A stretch of DNA of 64,000 nucleotides from Marinobacter salinus (GTDB lineage Bacteria > Pseudomonadota > Gammaproteobacteria > Pseudomonadales > Oleiphilaceae). The DNA is taken from the NCBI RefSeq assembly GCF_001854125.1, contig NZ_CP017715.1:1984001-2048000 (forward strand), given 5' to 3'. Every line of letters starts with the position of its first letter. The stretch's first letter is position 1. A program made the translations under genes and the position numbers. Of the stretch, positions 37,015-46,103 are shown in pieces. The notes below the pieces were generated by a model, which did not search any database, was not told where the DNA came from, and worked only from the letters and a program-made list of their open reading frames with translations.

Positions 37015-37770
37015 TCATCGTGCAACTATTGCTCTTAATTTTCGAAAACTGAAACCGGGAAAAATAGAGAGGACCCGAACAAAACCCTTGTCCGGCTCTG
37101 CGGTGATGCTGATGGCCTCTCCCGTTTTCGGGTGAGCAAACGCCATTCGGGTTGCTGCCAGCATTAACCGCCCTTCCCCGAAACGCTGGGCGAAGTATCG
37201 ATTGTGTCGGCCACGACCATGATTGGCATCGCCAATAATCGGATGATTGATGTGTTTCATGTGTCGGCGCAACTGATGCTTTCGGCCGGTTTCGGGAAAA
37301 AGCTCAACAACCGCGTACCGACTGCCAGGGTATTTTTCGATCTCTACCGGAATCTCGACCGTCGCCAGGGTCTGGAACCGGGTCCGGGCCTCTCGCACCG
37401 GTTGCTCCATTCCTTTCTTCCGGCGGTCTTCCGGCTCATCCCGCAATGGATGATCGATCTCTCCGGTGGCCGCTGGCCAGCCCCGAACCATGGCGAGATA
37501 GGTTTTGTGAACTTCTCCCGCCATCAGGGCTTTTCCGAGCGTTCGCGCGGTCTCAGGGTCACGTGCAAACACCAGCACCCCGGAGGTTGGCCGATCGAGC
37601 CGGTGAACCGGATAAACATGATCTCCACCATTAAGCGCACGGGCATATTGCAAGGCGAATTCGGTTTCATGTTTGTCGATGGGGCTGCGGTGGACCAGAA
37701 GACCTGCCGGCTTGTGCACAGCCAGCAATTGTTCATCCTGAAACAGGACTGTTAGCGGATTAATCATCAT
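37015..37770 (-). CDS. truC: tRNA pseudouridine synthase TruC-type (RluA family)
   Basis: A 251-residue RluA-family pseudouridine synthase. The catalytic Asp59 is in YPVHRLDRPTSGVL. The short length, lack of an S4 domain and the GRKHQLRRHMKHINHPIIGD block fit TruC, which modifies U65 of tRNA. ATGs at 37770 and 37767 are equivalent. The last dozen residues (GFSFRKLRAIVAR) extend a little past the domain. Confidence 0.85.
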   Translation of the reverse strand: MMINPLTVLFQDEQLLAVHKPAGLLVHRSPIDKHETEFALQYARALNGGDHVYPVHRLDRPTSGVLVFARDPETARTLGKALMAGEVHKTYLAMVRGWPAATGEIDHPLRDEPEDRRKKGMEQPVREARTRFQTLATVEIPVEIEKYPGSRYAVVELFPETGRKHQLRRHMKHINHPIIGDANHGRGRHNRYFAQRFGEGRLMLAATRMAFAHPKTGEAISITAEPDKGFVRVLSIFPGFSFRKLRAIVAR

Positions 37771-37812
37771 TTGGCTGTCACAAAAGATTCACAAAAAGCA
37801 TCGGTCAACGCC

Positions 37813-37839
37813 TAAAGGCCTGAATTTACGTGCCGATAC
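37813..37839 (+). promoter_or_regulatory. Sigma-28 (FliA) promoter of the chemoreceptor gene
   Basis: TAAAGGCC at 37813-37820, an 11-base spacer, then GCCGATAC at 37832-37839. The FliA consensus is TAAAGTTT, 11 bases, GCCGATAA; the match is 5 of 8 and 7 of 8 with exact spacing. It lies about 97 bases before the start codon of the chemoreceptor gene, so that gene should be part of the late flagellar regulon. Confidence 0.8.
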
Positions 37840-37936
37840 CATCTAATATAATGTTCAGTGATCCGTGATTGGCCGTCCAGTGAAACCGGTTATTACGCAT
37901 TCCAGAACGCTTCCCCCTACTAATCCGGACAAGCCC

Positions 37937-39562
37937 ATGAACTGGTACTCCAGAAGTATACTCAACCGAGTTCTGTCAGTGGTCCTTGCGGCCAACCTGA
38001 TCGTTGCCAGCGTGGCGGTTGTCTACCTTTCCTTTTCGCTGCGGGTGAAAGACGATTTCAACGTTCTTGTCAGTGACCAGATGGTGAGAGCCCTCCAATC
38101 CCAGGACATACTCTCCGAGTTCAAGACCCAGGTCCAGGAATGGAAGAATGTTCTCATTCGCGGGGCCGACCCGGAACAACTTGAGAAGTACTGGGGACGT
38201 TTCCAGGCGCGGGAAGCATCCATCCAACAACAACTTGATGACCTGATTCCCAGACTACAGGAGCCCGAAGCCAAAGCCTTAATGGCCCGGTTCCAGAAAG
38301 CGCACGGTGAAATGGGTCGCGCCTACCGCAAAGGGTTTAATGCCTTCACCCGCTCCGGATTTGACTCCGGCGCCGGAGATAAGGCAGTCCAGGGTATCGA
38401 CCGTGAGCCGGCCCGACTGATTGACAGCGCGACTGATGCCGTCCGCGCAGCAAGCCTGGACGAAGCCAAACGCCTTAATACGGTAGTGACCGAGCGGAGT
38501 TGGATAGTTGCAAGCCTCCTTATGATAGCGATTGTGCTAGGCACTGTTGTGCTCGTCTATATTCTGATTACCAGCATCATCCAGCCAGCGCGGAAGCTAA
38601 CCGGACAAATCACCAAACTGGGAGAGGGAGACCTCTCGGATCCCGCAACGCTGGAGGGCAAGGATGAACTTGGTCAGCTGGCCAGCGCCGCCAGGAGCCT
38701 ACATCGTTTTCTGAGAGAAACCGGATCACTCATGGGAGACAACGCCAGCCAACTGCATGCAACCGGGGAGCTGATCCGGGTAAACGCGAGCAATGTCCTC
38801 GAGCAGTCTGACAAGGCCCACCAGCGTATTGACCAGATTGCTACAGCCATGAACGAAATGTCCGCCACAGCACAGGATGTGGCGCAACATGCTGCATCGG
38901 TTGCTACCCAGGTCCACGAAACCTCCGAGGAGACTGCCAGGGCGGACTCCCAGATCAACAAAGCGGTCGAAAGCATGCAACGGCTGACCAGCCAGATCCA
39001 GAGTTCTGCTGAAACCGTGAACCAGCTGGCAAGCGATGGCAAAAAGGTCGGGGATGTCATGCGTGTCATCCGGGAAATAGCTGACCAGACAAACCTTCTC
39101 GCCCTGAATGCTGCCATCGAAGCCGCCCGCGCGGGGGATGCAGGGCGTGGGTTTGCGGTGGTCGCAGACGAAGTTCGCAACCTCGCTGCAAAGACCCAGG
39201 AAGCCACGGTCGAAATCGATCAGATTATTGCCGCGATTAGCGGCGCCTCCCGTGATGCGACCGAATACATGCAGGCTTCTGAGGTGGTCGCTCAGGAGAG
39301 CAGTGTATCCGTCGAAGACGTCCGCAATACCCTCAGTGAGATCAACCGCAGGATGGCGAGCGTCAATGACGCCACGACCCAGGTGGCAACGGCAGCGGAG
39401 GAGCAAACCAGCGTCAGTGAGGACATTAACCGCAACGTGACCGAAGTCGCCGAAATATCTGAACTCATGCACAAGGCATCGGATGAAAATTTGCGTACTG
39501 TGCCGGAGTTGGAGGCCATGGCTAACAAGGCAAAGGAACTGGCGGCAAGAATCCGCCAGTAA
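37937..39562 (+). CDS. Methyl-accepting chemotaxis protein
   Basis: A 541-residue chemoreceptor: first transmembrane helix (about 10-32), a four-helix-bundle-like periplasmic domain (about 35-190), second helix (about 195-220), HAMP, and the cytoplasmic signalling domain with the hairpin tip [20 protein letters not shown] and [21 protein letters not shown]. The ligand is unknown. The ATG at 37937 begins MNWYSRSIL; the in-frame extension upstream overlaps the promoter region. A sigma-28 promoter ties it to motility. It is convergent with the RND gene, three bases away. Confidence 0.92.
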   Translation: MNWYSRSILNRVLSVVLAANLIVASVAVVYLSFSLRVKDDFNVLVSDQMVRALQSQDILSEFKTQVQEWKNVLIRGADPEQLEKYWGRFQAREASIQQQLDDLIPRLQEPEAKALMARFQKAHGEMGRAYRKGFNAFTRSGFDSGAGDKAVQGIDREPARLIDSATDAVRAASLDEAKRLNTVVTERSWIVASLLMIAIVLGTVVLVYILITSIIQPARKLTGQITKLGEGDLSDPATLEGKDELGQLASAARSLHRFLRETGSLMGDNASQLHATGELIRVNASNVLEQSDKAHQRIDQIATAMNEMSATAQDVAQHAASVATQVHETSEETARADSQINKAVESMQRLTSQIQSSAETVNQLASDGKKVGDVMRVIREIADQTNLLALNAAIEAARAGDAGRGFAVVADEVRNLAAKTQEATVEIDQIIAAISGASRDATEYMQASEVVAQESSVSVEDVRNTLSEINRRMASVNDATTQVATAAEEQTSVSEDINRNVTEVAEISELMHKASDENLRTVPELEAMANKAKELAARIRQ

Positions 39563-39565
39563 GGT

Positions 39566-42500
39566 TCATCTGAGACCGGTCAGGCGCCTGACGCCCTGAC
39601 TGGTCTTGTCTCCCAGCACCAGCAATGCCGGGGTCAGCAGCAGAGTCAGAATGGTCGCAAACGCCAACCCGCCGGCAATGGCACTGGAAAGCTGGGTCCA
39701 CCACTGCGTGGATGGCGCGCCAAGCCCGAGAGACGGTGTCAGCAGATCCACATTGATACCCAGCACCATGGGCGTCAGCCCCAGAATGGTGGTTACCGCC
39801 GTCAGCAACACCGGCCTCATGCGCAGACAGCCTGTTTCCAGAGCCGCCTCATAGGCCGCGAGGCCGTCCCTGCGCATCTGGTTGTAGGTGTCTATCAGAA
39901 TGATGTTGTTGTTCACCACGATACCTGCCAGCGCGATGATCCCCATGCCCACCATGACAATCCCGAACGACTGGCCGTTCAACAGCAGCCCTAGCAATAC
40001 CCCGGCCGTGGACAGAACGATGGCCGAGAGAATCAGGAAAGTCTGGTACAGTGAATTGAACTGGGTCACCAGAATCAGCAGCATCATCATGACAGCAACG
40101 AGGAACGCACTGATCAGGAAGTTAGAGGCTTGTTGCTGGTCTTCGTTTTCGCCGGCAAATTTCACCGAAACACCATCGGGCGGTTCCGGCATTTCTGCCT
40201 GAAGCTTTTTCAACAGCTCATCGACGCGGCGCCCCGGCGCCATGTCCGACTTGATCGTTACCGTACGCTGACCGTCAACCCGAACAATACTGTTGGTTTT
40301 GTCGCCCGGCTCAAGATTCACAAACTGGGACAAAGATACCTGACCACGTCCCGTGTTGATCGTCTGGCGTTGCAAATGGTCCAGCTCCCGCCAGTTGTTC
40401 GGCACACGTACAGCGATATCCACTTCATCCCGCACATCTTCGGGACGATAGGTCGCCAGAACCAGACCGTTCGTAACCAGGCGGACGGCACTGCCAACGC
40501 TGAGCACATCGGTACCGAACCGGGCGGCCGCCTCACGGTCCACCTGCAGGCGCCATTCAATTCCCGGCAGACTGCGGTCATCCTCAATATCCGTAAAACC
40601 ACCCAGGGTGCGCATCTGGCCCTCGATAGCGTCCACAAATCCATTCAGACGGCCGTTGTCCCGGCTACTCACCTGAAGCTCAATGGGCTTGCCTTCTGCC
40701 GGGCCGCCCTCCTGCTTGCGGAACTCCAGTTCAATGCCTGGAATGTCTGCTGTTCGCGACCGGAAATCCTCAAGAATCGCGCTGGCTGGCCGCCGCGTAT
40801 ACCAGTCAGTGAACTGGAACTGCAGCACACCGATGACATCCGGCGCCATCTGATTGCCAGGGCTGATCATGGAACGGGCATAGAGAGCGTTTACTTCCGG
40901 CATGTCGCGCAGCCGATCCTCCACCTGGCGCACAATGGCATCCCTCTCCCAGACTGAGAGATCGCCCCGCGCACGGATCTGAACCTGCGCCGAATCCGGC
41001 TCCACGCTGGGAAAGAATTCAACGCCATAGTTGAACTTTCCATAAGCCGCGTAAATCACCACAATGATGCCCAGCACACCCAGCAGAGTGAAGCCCGGAA
41101 ACCGGAGAAGAACAGAAAGAAGCTGGCGATACTGCTGCATCAGCCGCCCATTGGCGTGGCCCTGGCGGGCCCGTTTGCCACCACTGACACTGCCGAGTAC
41201 CGGCAGGAAAACCAGGGCCATGGCCAGCGATGCCGTGAGGCAGATAATCACCGTCAATGGCAGGAACTTCATGAATTCCCCAACCACACCCGGCCAGAAG
41301 AGCAAGGGCACAAATACCGCCAGGGTGGTCGCAGTAGAGGCGATTATAGGCCACGCCATGCGGCTTGCAGCTTCGGCCCAGGCGGATTGAACAGCCTGCC
41401 CCTCGGAGAGGTTGCGATCAGCCAGTTCCGAGACGACAATTGCGCCGTCTACCAGCATACCGGCAACCAGGATCAGGCTGAACAGCACCACAATGTTGAG
41501 TGTCAGCCCCATGCCCCAGATCACCAGAATTCCGGTCAGGAAAGCTCCCGGGATAGTCAGTCCGACCAGCAATGCAGAGCGCGGCCCCATGGCCGCAATT
41601 ACGACAATAATCACCAGCACAATGGCGGTCAGAACGTTGTTGAGCAGATCACTGAGGATGTCCCGAACTTCCTCGGACTGGTCCATGATGTACCGGACTT
41701 CCAGAGTATCCGGCAGCCGCGATTTCGCCTGGTCGATCAGTGTCCTCACCTGGCCGACGGTTTCAATGATGTTGGCACCCGTGCGTTTGGAGATTTCCAG
41801 CACCAAAGCGGGTTCGCCATTAATGCGGGCAAAGCCGGTCGGATCCTTGAAGGTTCGTTGCAGCATCGCAACGTCTCCGAAGGTCACCACGGTATCGCCG
41901 TCCACCTTCACAGGAAGAGACATCACATCTTCGACAGTTTCGATCACGCCAGGCACTTTCAGCGCCATACGACCGTTGCCAGTATCCAGTGAGCCGGCCG
42001 CCACGAGCTGGTTATTTCGAGTTACCAGGGAAGCGAGCTGGTCGAAATCAATGCCATAGCTCTCCAGAACCTGGGGGTCGACCACCACCTCCAGCAGATC
42101 TTCCCGGTCACCACCAATCTCTGCCTCCAGGACTTCCGGAATGGCCTCAATCGCGTCCTGCAGGTTTCTGGCGATGGTGATCAGCTCCCGCTCCGACAGA
42201 GGCCCGGACAAGCCAACCGACAACACCGGAAACAGTGAGACATTGATTTCGTTCACACTGGGTTCGTCCGCCTCATCCGGCAGCTTGCTGCGGGCGGTAT
42301 CGACTTTTTCGCGGACATCCTGCAAGGCCTTATCCGAGTCAAAACCGGCATCGAACTCCAGGACCACCGAAGCGTGTCCTTCAGACGCCGTGCCCCGCAT
42401 TTCCTTGATACCTTCAAGCGAACGCAGCTCTTGCTCCATGGGCCTGACCAACAGCCGCTCGGCGTCTTCCGGGCTGATTCCTTCAAGAGTCATGGAAATA

Positions 42501-42640
42501 TAAATGACCGGAATGGTGACATCCGGATTCGCTTCCTTGGGGATGGTCTGAAACGCGGCAATGCCCCCAAGAATCAGGAATAACAGGGTAAGCAGCGTGG
42601 TGCGGCTCCGGTCCATAGCGGCAAAAATAAGGGCACGCAT
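39566..42640 (-). CDS. RND-family efflux pump inner-membrane subunit
   Basis: A 1024-residue RND transporter with 12 transmembrane helices and two large periplasmic loops, and text such as IPKEANPDVTIPVIY and ISPEDAERLLVRPMEQEL. In transmembrane helix 4 the usual Asp-Asp pair of AcrB is replaced by Asp-Gly (AGMLVDGAIVVSELADR), so proton coupling relies on one aspartate, as in metal-type pumps. It is co-transcribed with its adaptor gene five bases upstream. No outer-membrane channel gene is present, so it probably uses a shared TolC-like protein. The substrate is unknown. Confidence 0.9.
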   Translation of the reverse strand: MRALIFAAMDRSRTTLLTLLFLILGGIAAFQTIPKEANPDVTIPVIYISMTLEGISPEDAERLLVRPMEQELRSLEGIKEMRGTASEGHASVVLEFDAGFDSDKALQDVREKVDTARSKLPDEADEPSVNEINVSLFPVLSVGLSGPLSERELITIARNLQDAIEAIPEVLEAEIGGDREDLLEVVVDPQVLESYGIDFDQLASLVTRNNQLVAAGSLDTGNGRMALKVPGVIETVEDVMSLPVKVDGDTVVTFGDVAMLQRTFKDPTGFARINGEPALVLEISKRTGANIIETVGQVRTLIDQAKSRLPDTLEVRYIMDQSEEVRDILSDLLNNVLTAIVLVIIVVIAAMGPRSALLVGLTIPGAFLTGILVIWGMGLTLNIVVLFSLILVAGMLVDGAIVVSELADRNLSEGQAVQSAWAEAASRMAWPIIASTATTLAVFVPLLFWPGVVGEFMKFLPLTVIICLTASLAMALVFLPVLGSVSGGKRARQGHANGRLMQQYRQLLSVLLRFPGFTLLGVLGIIVVIYAAYGKFNYGVEFFPSVEPDSAQVQIRARGDLSVWERDAIVRQVEDRLRDMPEVNALYARSMISPGNQMAPDVIGVLQFQFTDWYTRRPASAILEDFRSRTADIPGIELEFRKQEGGPAEGKPIELQVSSRDNGRLNGFVDAIEGQMRTLGGFTDIEDDRSLPGIEWRLQVDREAAARFGTDVLSVGSAVRLVTNGLVLATYRPEDVRDEVDIAVRVPNNWRELDHLQRQTINTGRGQVSLSQFVNLEPGDKTNSIVRVDGQRTVTIKSDMAPGRRVDELLKKLQAEMPEPPDGVSVKFAGENEDQQQASNFLISAFLVAVMMMLLILVTQFNSLYQTFLILSAIVLSTAGVLLGLLLNGQSFGIVMVGMGIIALAGIVVNNNIILIDTYNQMRRDGLAAYEAALETGCLRMRPVLLTAVTTILGLTPMVLGINVDLLTPSLGLGAPSTQWWTQLSSAIAGGLAFATILTLLLTPALLVLGDKTSQGVRRLTGLR

Positions 42641-42645
42641 CGTCT

Positions 42646-43728
42646 TTACCCCCGGTCTTCAGCAGCGTCAACAGGTCGAACCCGTTCGCCTACACTGACA
42701 AAACCACCCCCGCGAGTAATCAGCCGTATCTCCTCCGGCAAGCCGGTTACCCAGGCCCCATCTGTGGAAACACTCAGCAACTTGACGGTTCTGAACACCA
42801 CGCGGTTATCCTCACCCACATACTTGACGCCGGGCCGGCCATCATCCCCCAGAGAAAGGTAGGCCGGCGATATGAACATCGCTTTCACCTCCGGCAAGGC
42901 AATTCGTAAACTGGCACTGCCCCCGGCGACACGATGAAGCTCTGGATTCTCTATGGCAATTTCCACCGCAAAGCTGCGGGTTTGCGGGTCTGCAGCACTG
43001 GCAACAAAAGTTACGATGCCGTCGAGCTGCTCCCCGGCCAGAAGATCGACGCGTACCCGCTGCCCCGGAGAAACATCGCCCACGGATTGTTGGGGAACCT
43101 GCCCAATCGCCTTCAGGCGATCAATACGTACCAGTTCAAACAGCGGTGACCCCACCTGTACCAGACTGCCCGGGTCCACGTATTTGCCATTGATGACGCC
43201 ATCGAAGGGCGCTTTCGGGCTAAGGTGGGCGACATTGAGCCTCGCCGCAGCCAGCTCTGCAGTCGCCGCAGCCAACTCACTTTCCAGGTTGAGCAGTTCC
43301 GACTGGGAAGCCAGGTTAGCCGATCGCAGCTTCCGGGCGGCGGCCAGGTCTGCTTCCAGTTTTCGTGTGCGGGCCTGCCAGCGCTCAACCACTGCCTGAC
43401 GACCATCATCAGAGAGTGAGAGTAACGGTTCTCCTGACTGAACCTGCTCGCCAAGACCCACCGCGATGCGCCCAACCGTCCCGGCAACCCGGGCACTGAT
43501 GGTTACGGAGTGCCAGGGCTCAAGCTGTCCCTGCAGGAGAATTCCCGGCTCATGCAGCCGGGCCGTAAGTGTCTGTACCTGCACGCTGGTGCGCTGCGGC
43601 TCACCCTTTTCCTGACGATCAGGGGCTCGATCGCTGGCCACCTTGACCTCGCCCGTCGCCATCCAGATCACCAGGGCGACAACAACCAGCAGTGACAACC
43701 CCAGGGAACCCCACTTTGCTTTACTCAT
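42646..43728 (-). CDS. RND efflux periplasmic adaptor (HlyD/MFP)
   Basis: A 360-residue membrane-fusion protein: an N-terminal anchor helix (about 8-24), a lipoyl-like half (SGEPLLSLSDDGRQAVVERW), an alpha-hairpin (about 120-180), the second lipoyl half (SPKAPFDGVINGKYVDPGSLVQVG) and a beta-barrel. It bridges the RND pump and an outer-membrane channel. The start at 43728 (MSKAKWGSLGL) was chosen because the upstream in-frame part reads into the promoter region; the ribosome site is weak. It is divergent from the ilv leader. Confidence 0.9.
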   Translation of the reverse strand: MSKAKWGSLGLSLLVVVALVIWMATGEVKVASDRAPDRQEKGEPQRTSVQVQTLTARLHEPGILLQGQLEPWHSVTISARVAGTVGRIAVGLGEQVQSGEPLLSLSDDGRQAVVERWQARTRKLEADLAAARKLRSANLASQSELLNLESELAAATAELAAARLNVAHLSPKAPFDGVINGKYVDPGSLVQVGSPLFELVRIDRLKAIGQVPQQSVGDVSPGQRVRVDLLAGEQLDGIVTFVASAADPQTRSFAVEIAIENPELHRVAGGSASLRIALPEVKAMFISPAYLSLGDDGRPGVKYVGEDNRVVFRTVKLLSVSTDGAWVTGLPEEIRLITRGGGFVSVGERVRPVDAAEDRG

Positions 43729-43805
43729 GAAACGCTCGCAGTGCATCAAATCCGTGATTGGAAGCGGGAAAATAAGACCCGATAAAAAAACCGGCAAGAA
43801 AACAG

Positions 43806-43835
43806 TTGCAACTGATTTGAACCGTGGGGTAGATT
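43806..43835 (+). promoter_or_regulatory. Possible ilv promoter
   Basis: TTGCAA (43806-43811), an 18-bp spacer and TAGATT (43830-43835) could be the sigma-70 promoter of the ilv leader transcript. The match is moderate. Confidence 0.3.
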
Positions 43836-43878
43836 CTACAAAGAAATTTTTACGAATTCAGAGCAGATTGCTTATTTT

Positions 43879-43971
43879 ATGAATCTCAACGCAGTGATTG
43901 TCCTTGTGAAGCTTGTCCTGGTGGTCGTGGTACCGTCCGGGGGCTTTTGCGTGGACAAGCGGGTGAGATAG
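43879..43971 (+). CDS. ilvL: ilvGM leader peptide (IlvL-like)
   Basis: A 30-codon reading frame from ATG at 43879 to TAG at 43971. Codons 6-18 contain eight Val, three Leu and one Ile with a single Lys: 12 of 13 are branched-chain residues, including four Val in a row at 15-18. It ends 20 bases before an attenuator and about 90 bases before ilvG. In E. coli the ilvGMEDA leader works the same way: ribosome stalling at scarce charged Val, Leu or Ile tRNA switches the RNA to the antiterminator. There is no strong ribosome site upstream (the preceding bases are AT-rich), so the initiation strength is uncertain. Confidence 0.82.
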   Translation: MNLNAVIVLVKLVLVVVVPSGGFCVDKRVR

Positions 43972-44031
43972 CAACAACCTGACAAAACACCAAAAGCCCC
44001 CGGCACCGAAAGGTCCCGGGGGCTTTTTTTT
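43911..44031 (+). terminator. ilvGM transcription attenuator with antiterminator
   Basis: Terminator: AAAAGCCCCCGG (43992-44003) pairs perfectly with CCGGGGGCTTTT (44016-44027); the apex adds ACC/GGT around a GAAA loop, and eight T follow (44024-44031). Antiterminator: the same 12 bases, CCGGGGGCTTTT, occur in the leader at 43937-43948 and can pair with 43991-44003 over 13 bp. Protector: GCTTGTCC (43911-43918) pairs with GGACAAGC (43953-43960), enclosing the antiterminator strand. Confidence 0.88.
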
Positions 44032-44058
44032 GCGGCAAAGAAAAAGGGAAAAACGACC

Positions 44059-45759
44059 ATGAACGGCGCACAGCACATTCTTGACGCGTTCCACCGCCAC
44101 GACATCAACACCGTTTTCGGTTATCCGGGCGGCTGCATCATGCCACTATACGATGCGCTGGTAGACGATGTTGGAACGGAACACGTGCTCTGCCGCCACG
44201 AGCAGGGTTGCGCCCTCGCAGCCGATGGCTATGCGCGAGCCAGCGGCAAGCTGGGCGTATGCATTGCCACCTCAGGCCCGGGCGCTACTAACCTGATTAC
44301 CGGCGTTGCCAACGCTCACCGGGATTCCATCCCCATGCTGGTCATTACCGGCCAGGTACCCTCCAGCCTGATTGGCACCGATGCGTTCCAGGAAACCGAC
44401 GTTCTTGGCATGACGCTGGGTATTGTTAAGCACAGCTACCTCGTGGATACGGCTACTGATCTTCCCGCGATCCTGGAGGAAGCCATTCATCTGGCCCAAA
44501 GCGGTCGCCCGGGGCCGGTATGGGTCGATATTCCCAAAGACGTCCTGCTGACCGAAGCTCCGTCAGCGTCATTTGAGGACTCAGGGACCACCCCTGAAAC
44601 CAGCCCCGACCTTTCCGAAACGCTGGCCCTGTTGCGCACGGCCCACAAGCCCCTGCTATACAGCGGCGGAGGCATCAGCCTGGCGCACGCCGAAGACAGC
44701 TTCCGTGCCTTTGCCGACGTGTCGGCCCTGCCGAGCGTTGTCACCCTCAAAGGTATCGGCAATAACGGCAAACACAGCGCCCACCACCTGGGCATGCTGG
44801 GAATGCATGGCTCCCGGGCGGCAAACCGTGCGGTGGACGAGTGCGACCTGTTGCTGGTGATCGGTGCCCGTCTTGATGACCGGGCCACCGGAAAACTGGA
44901 CACCTTTGCACCAAATGCGCGGATGATCCACATCGACGCCGACCCTGCCGAGATCAACAAACTGCGCCCCGCTGACCTTGCTTTACGCGGCGACCTGAAC
45001 AGCCTCCTCAAGGCATTGACCGCAGAGTTAAAAGCCGCGCCCCTGGCCATCAGTGACTGGCAGCAGCAGTGCCGCACCTGGAACACCACGGGCGGATTCA
45101 GTACGGCAGACAACGAAGAACCTTTGGCCCCGATCACCGGCCCGGCCTTCGTCCGTCAAATGTCCCGCATCACGCCGGACAACACCGTCATCGCATGCGA
45201 CGTTGGCCAGCATCAGATGTGGGTGGCCCAGCACTACCAGTTCGACCACCCCCGCCACCACCTGTCCAGCGGCGGCCTGGGCACCATGGGCTTTGGCCTG
45301 CCCGCCGCCATCGGCGCCCAGTTTGCTGACCGCAACAGCACCGTTATCAACGTTGCCGGTGACGGCTCGTTCATGATGAACGCCCAGGAGCTCGCCACCG
45401 TCCGGCGGTACAACCTGCCTCTGAAAATGATCGTCCTCGATAATCAGTGTCTGGGCATGGTCCGACAGCAGCAGGAGCTGTTCTACAATAACCGCGAAAG
45501 CCAGATCGACCTGGACGACAATCCGGACTTCGTCGCCATGGCCCGAGCCTTCGATATCCCTGCCCTGTACATCGAACGCACGGACCAGATTCGCCGCGGC
45601 ATTGAAACTATCCTCGCCTACAACGGCCCCATGCTGCTGCACGTTGCCATTGCCCGCGAGGAAAACGTCTGGCCCATCGTCAAACCCGGCGCCGGCAACC
45701 GAGACATGATTGATGAAACCAAACGCACCATAAAACCCCAAAGGGAGCATATCGCATGA
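44059..45759 (+). CDS. ilvG: Acetolactate synthase large subunit IlvG
   Basis: A 566-residue ThDP enzyme: N-terminal domain with FGYPGGCIMPLYDAL and the catalytic glutamate in RHEQGCALAADGYARA; central FAD-binding domain; C-terminal ThDP/Mg motif GDGSFMMNAQELATVRRYNLPLKM (start of motif only quoted in part as GDGSFMMNAQE). It makes 2-acetolactate or acetohydroxybutyrate, the first common step of Val, Leu and Ile synthesis. An AAAAGGGAAAA-type site precedes the ATG. It overlaps ilvM by 4 bp and lies behind the attenuator. The partner subunit is the short IlvM type, as in enteric isozyme II. Confidence 0.94.
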   Translation: MNGAQHILDAFHRHDINTVFGYPGGCIMPLYDALVDDVGTEHVLCRHEQGCALAADGYARASGKLGVCIATSGPGATNLITGVANAHRDSIPMLVITGQVPSSLIGTDAFQETDVLGMTLGIVKHSYLVDTATDLPAILEEAIHLAQSGRPGPVWVDIPKDVLLTEAPSASFEDSGTTPETSPDLSETLALLRTAHKPLLYSGGGISLAHAEDSFRAFADVSALPSVVTLKGIGNNGKHSAHHLGMLGMHGSRAANRAVDECDLLLVIGARLDDRATGKLDTFAPNARMIHIDADPAEINKLRPADLALRGDLNSLLKALTAELKAAPLAISDWQQQCRTWNTTGGFSTADNEEPLAPITGPAFVRQMSRITPDNTVIACDVGQHQMWVAQHYQFDHPRHHLSSGGLGTMGFGLPAAIGAQFADRNSTVINVAGDGSFMMNAQELATVRRYNLPLKMIVLDNQCLGMVRQQQELFYNNRESQIDLDDNPDFVAMARAFDIPALYIERTDQIRRGIETILAYNGPMLLHVAIAREENVWPIVKPGAGNRDMIDETKRTIKPQREHIA

Positions 45760-46103
45760 ACCCGCAAAATCAGCCATCGATACCAAGCTATACCCTCACC
45801 TGCCAGATGAGTTATGAAACCGCAGCGCTGGAACGGCTGTGTCAGGTGGTGAGAATCCGCGGGTTCCGGATCGCAAAAATGGCTGTGGAGAGCGCAGGCG
45901 AGCACCTGGACATCATGCTCACACTGGAGGGCACCCGGCCAATTGCCATGCTGCAGGCGCAGCTGGAAAAGCTGCATACAGTGACGGAAGTCGCCTTGGG
46001 CACCCAAGGCGACGAAATCAGATCAACTCAATCGCCACCGCCGTACCTTCCCCACCACCAATACAGAGTGAGGCCACACCGCGTTTCAGGCCCCGCTGCC
46101 TGA
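45756..46103 (+). CDS. ilvM: Acetolactate synthase small subunit IlvM, extended
   Basis: A 115-residue ACT-domain protein. Residues about 10-88 match IlvM (YETAALERLCQVVRIRGF, then LDIMLTLEGTRPIAMLQAQLEKL). IlvM is usually about 87 residues; here about 27 extra residues (proline- and arginine-rich) are encoded by DNA that is antisense to the end of the thiolase gene, an 86-bp tail-to-tail overlap. The extension probably arose by loss of an earlier stop. The start overlaps ilvG (ATGA). It modulates IlvG activity. Confidence 0.88.
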   Translation: MNPQNQPSIPSYTLTCQMSYETAALERLCQVVRIRGFRIAKMAVESAGEHLDIMLTLEGTRPIAMLQAQLEKLHTVTEVALGTQGDEIRSTQSPPPYLPHHQYRVRPHRVSGPAA

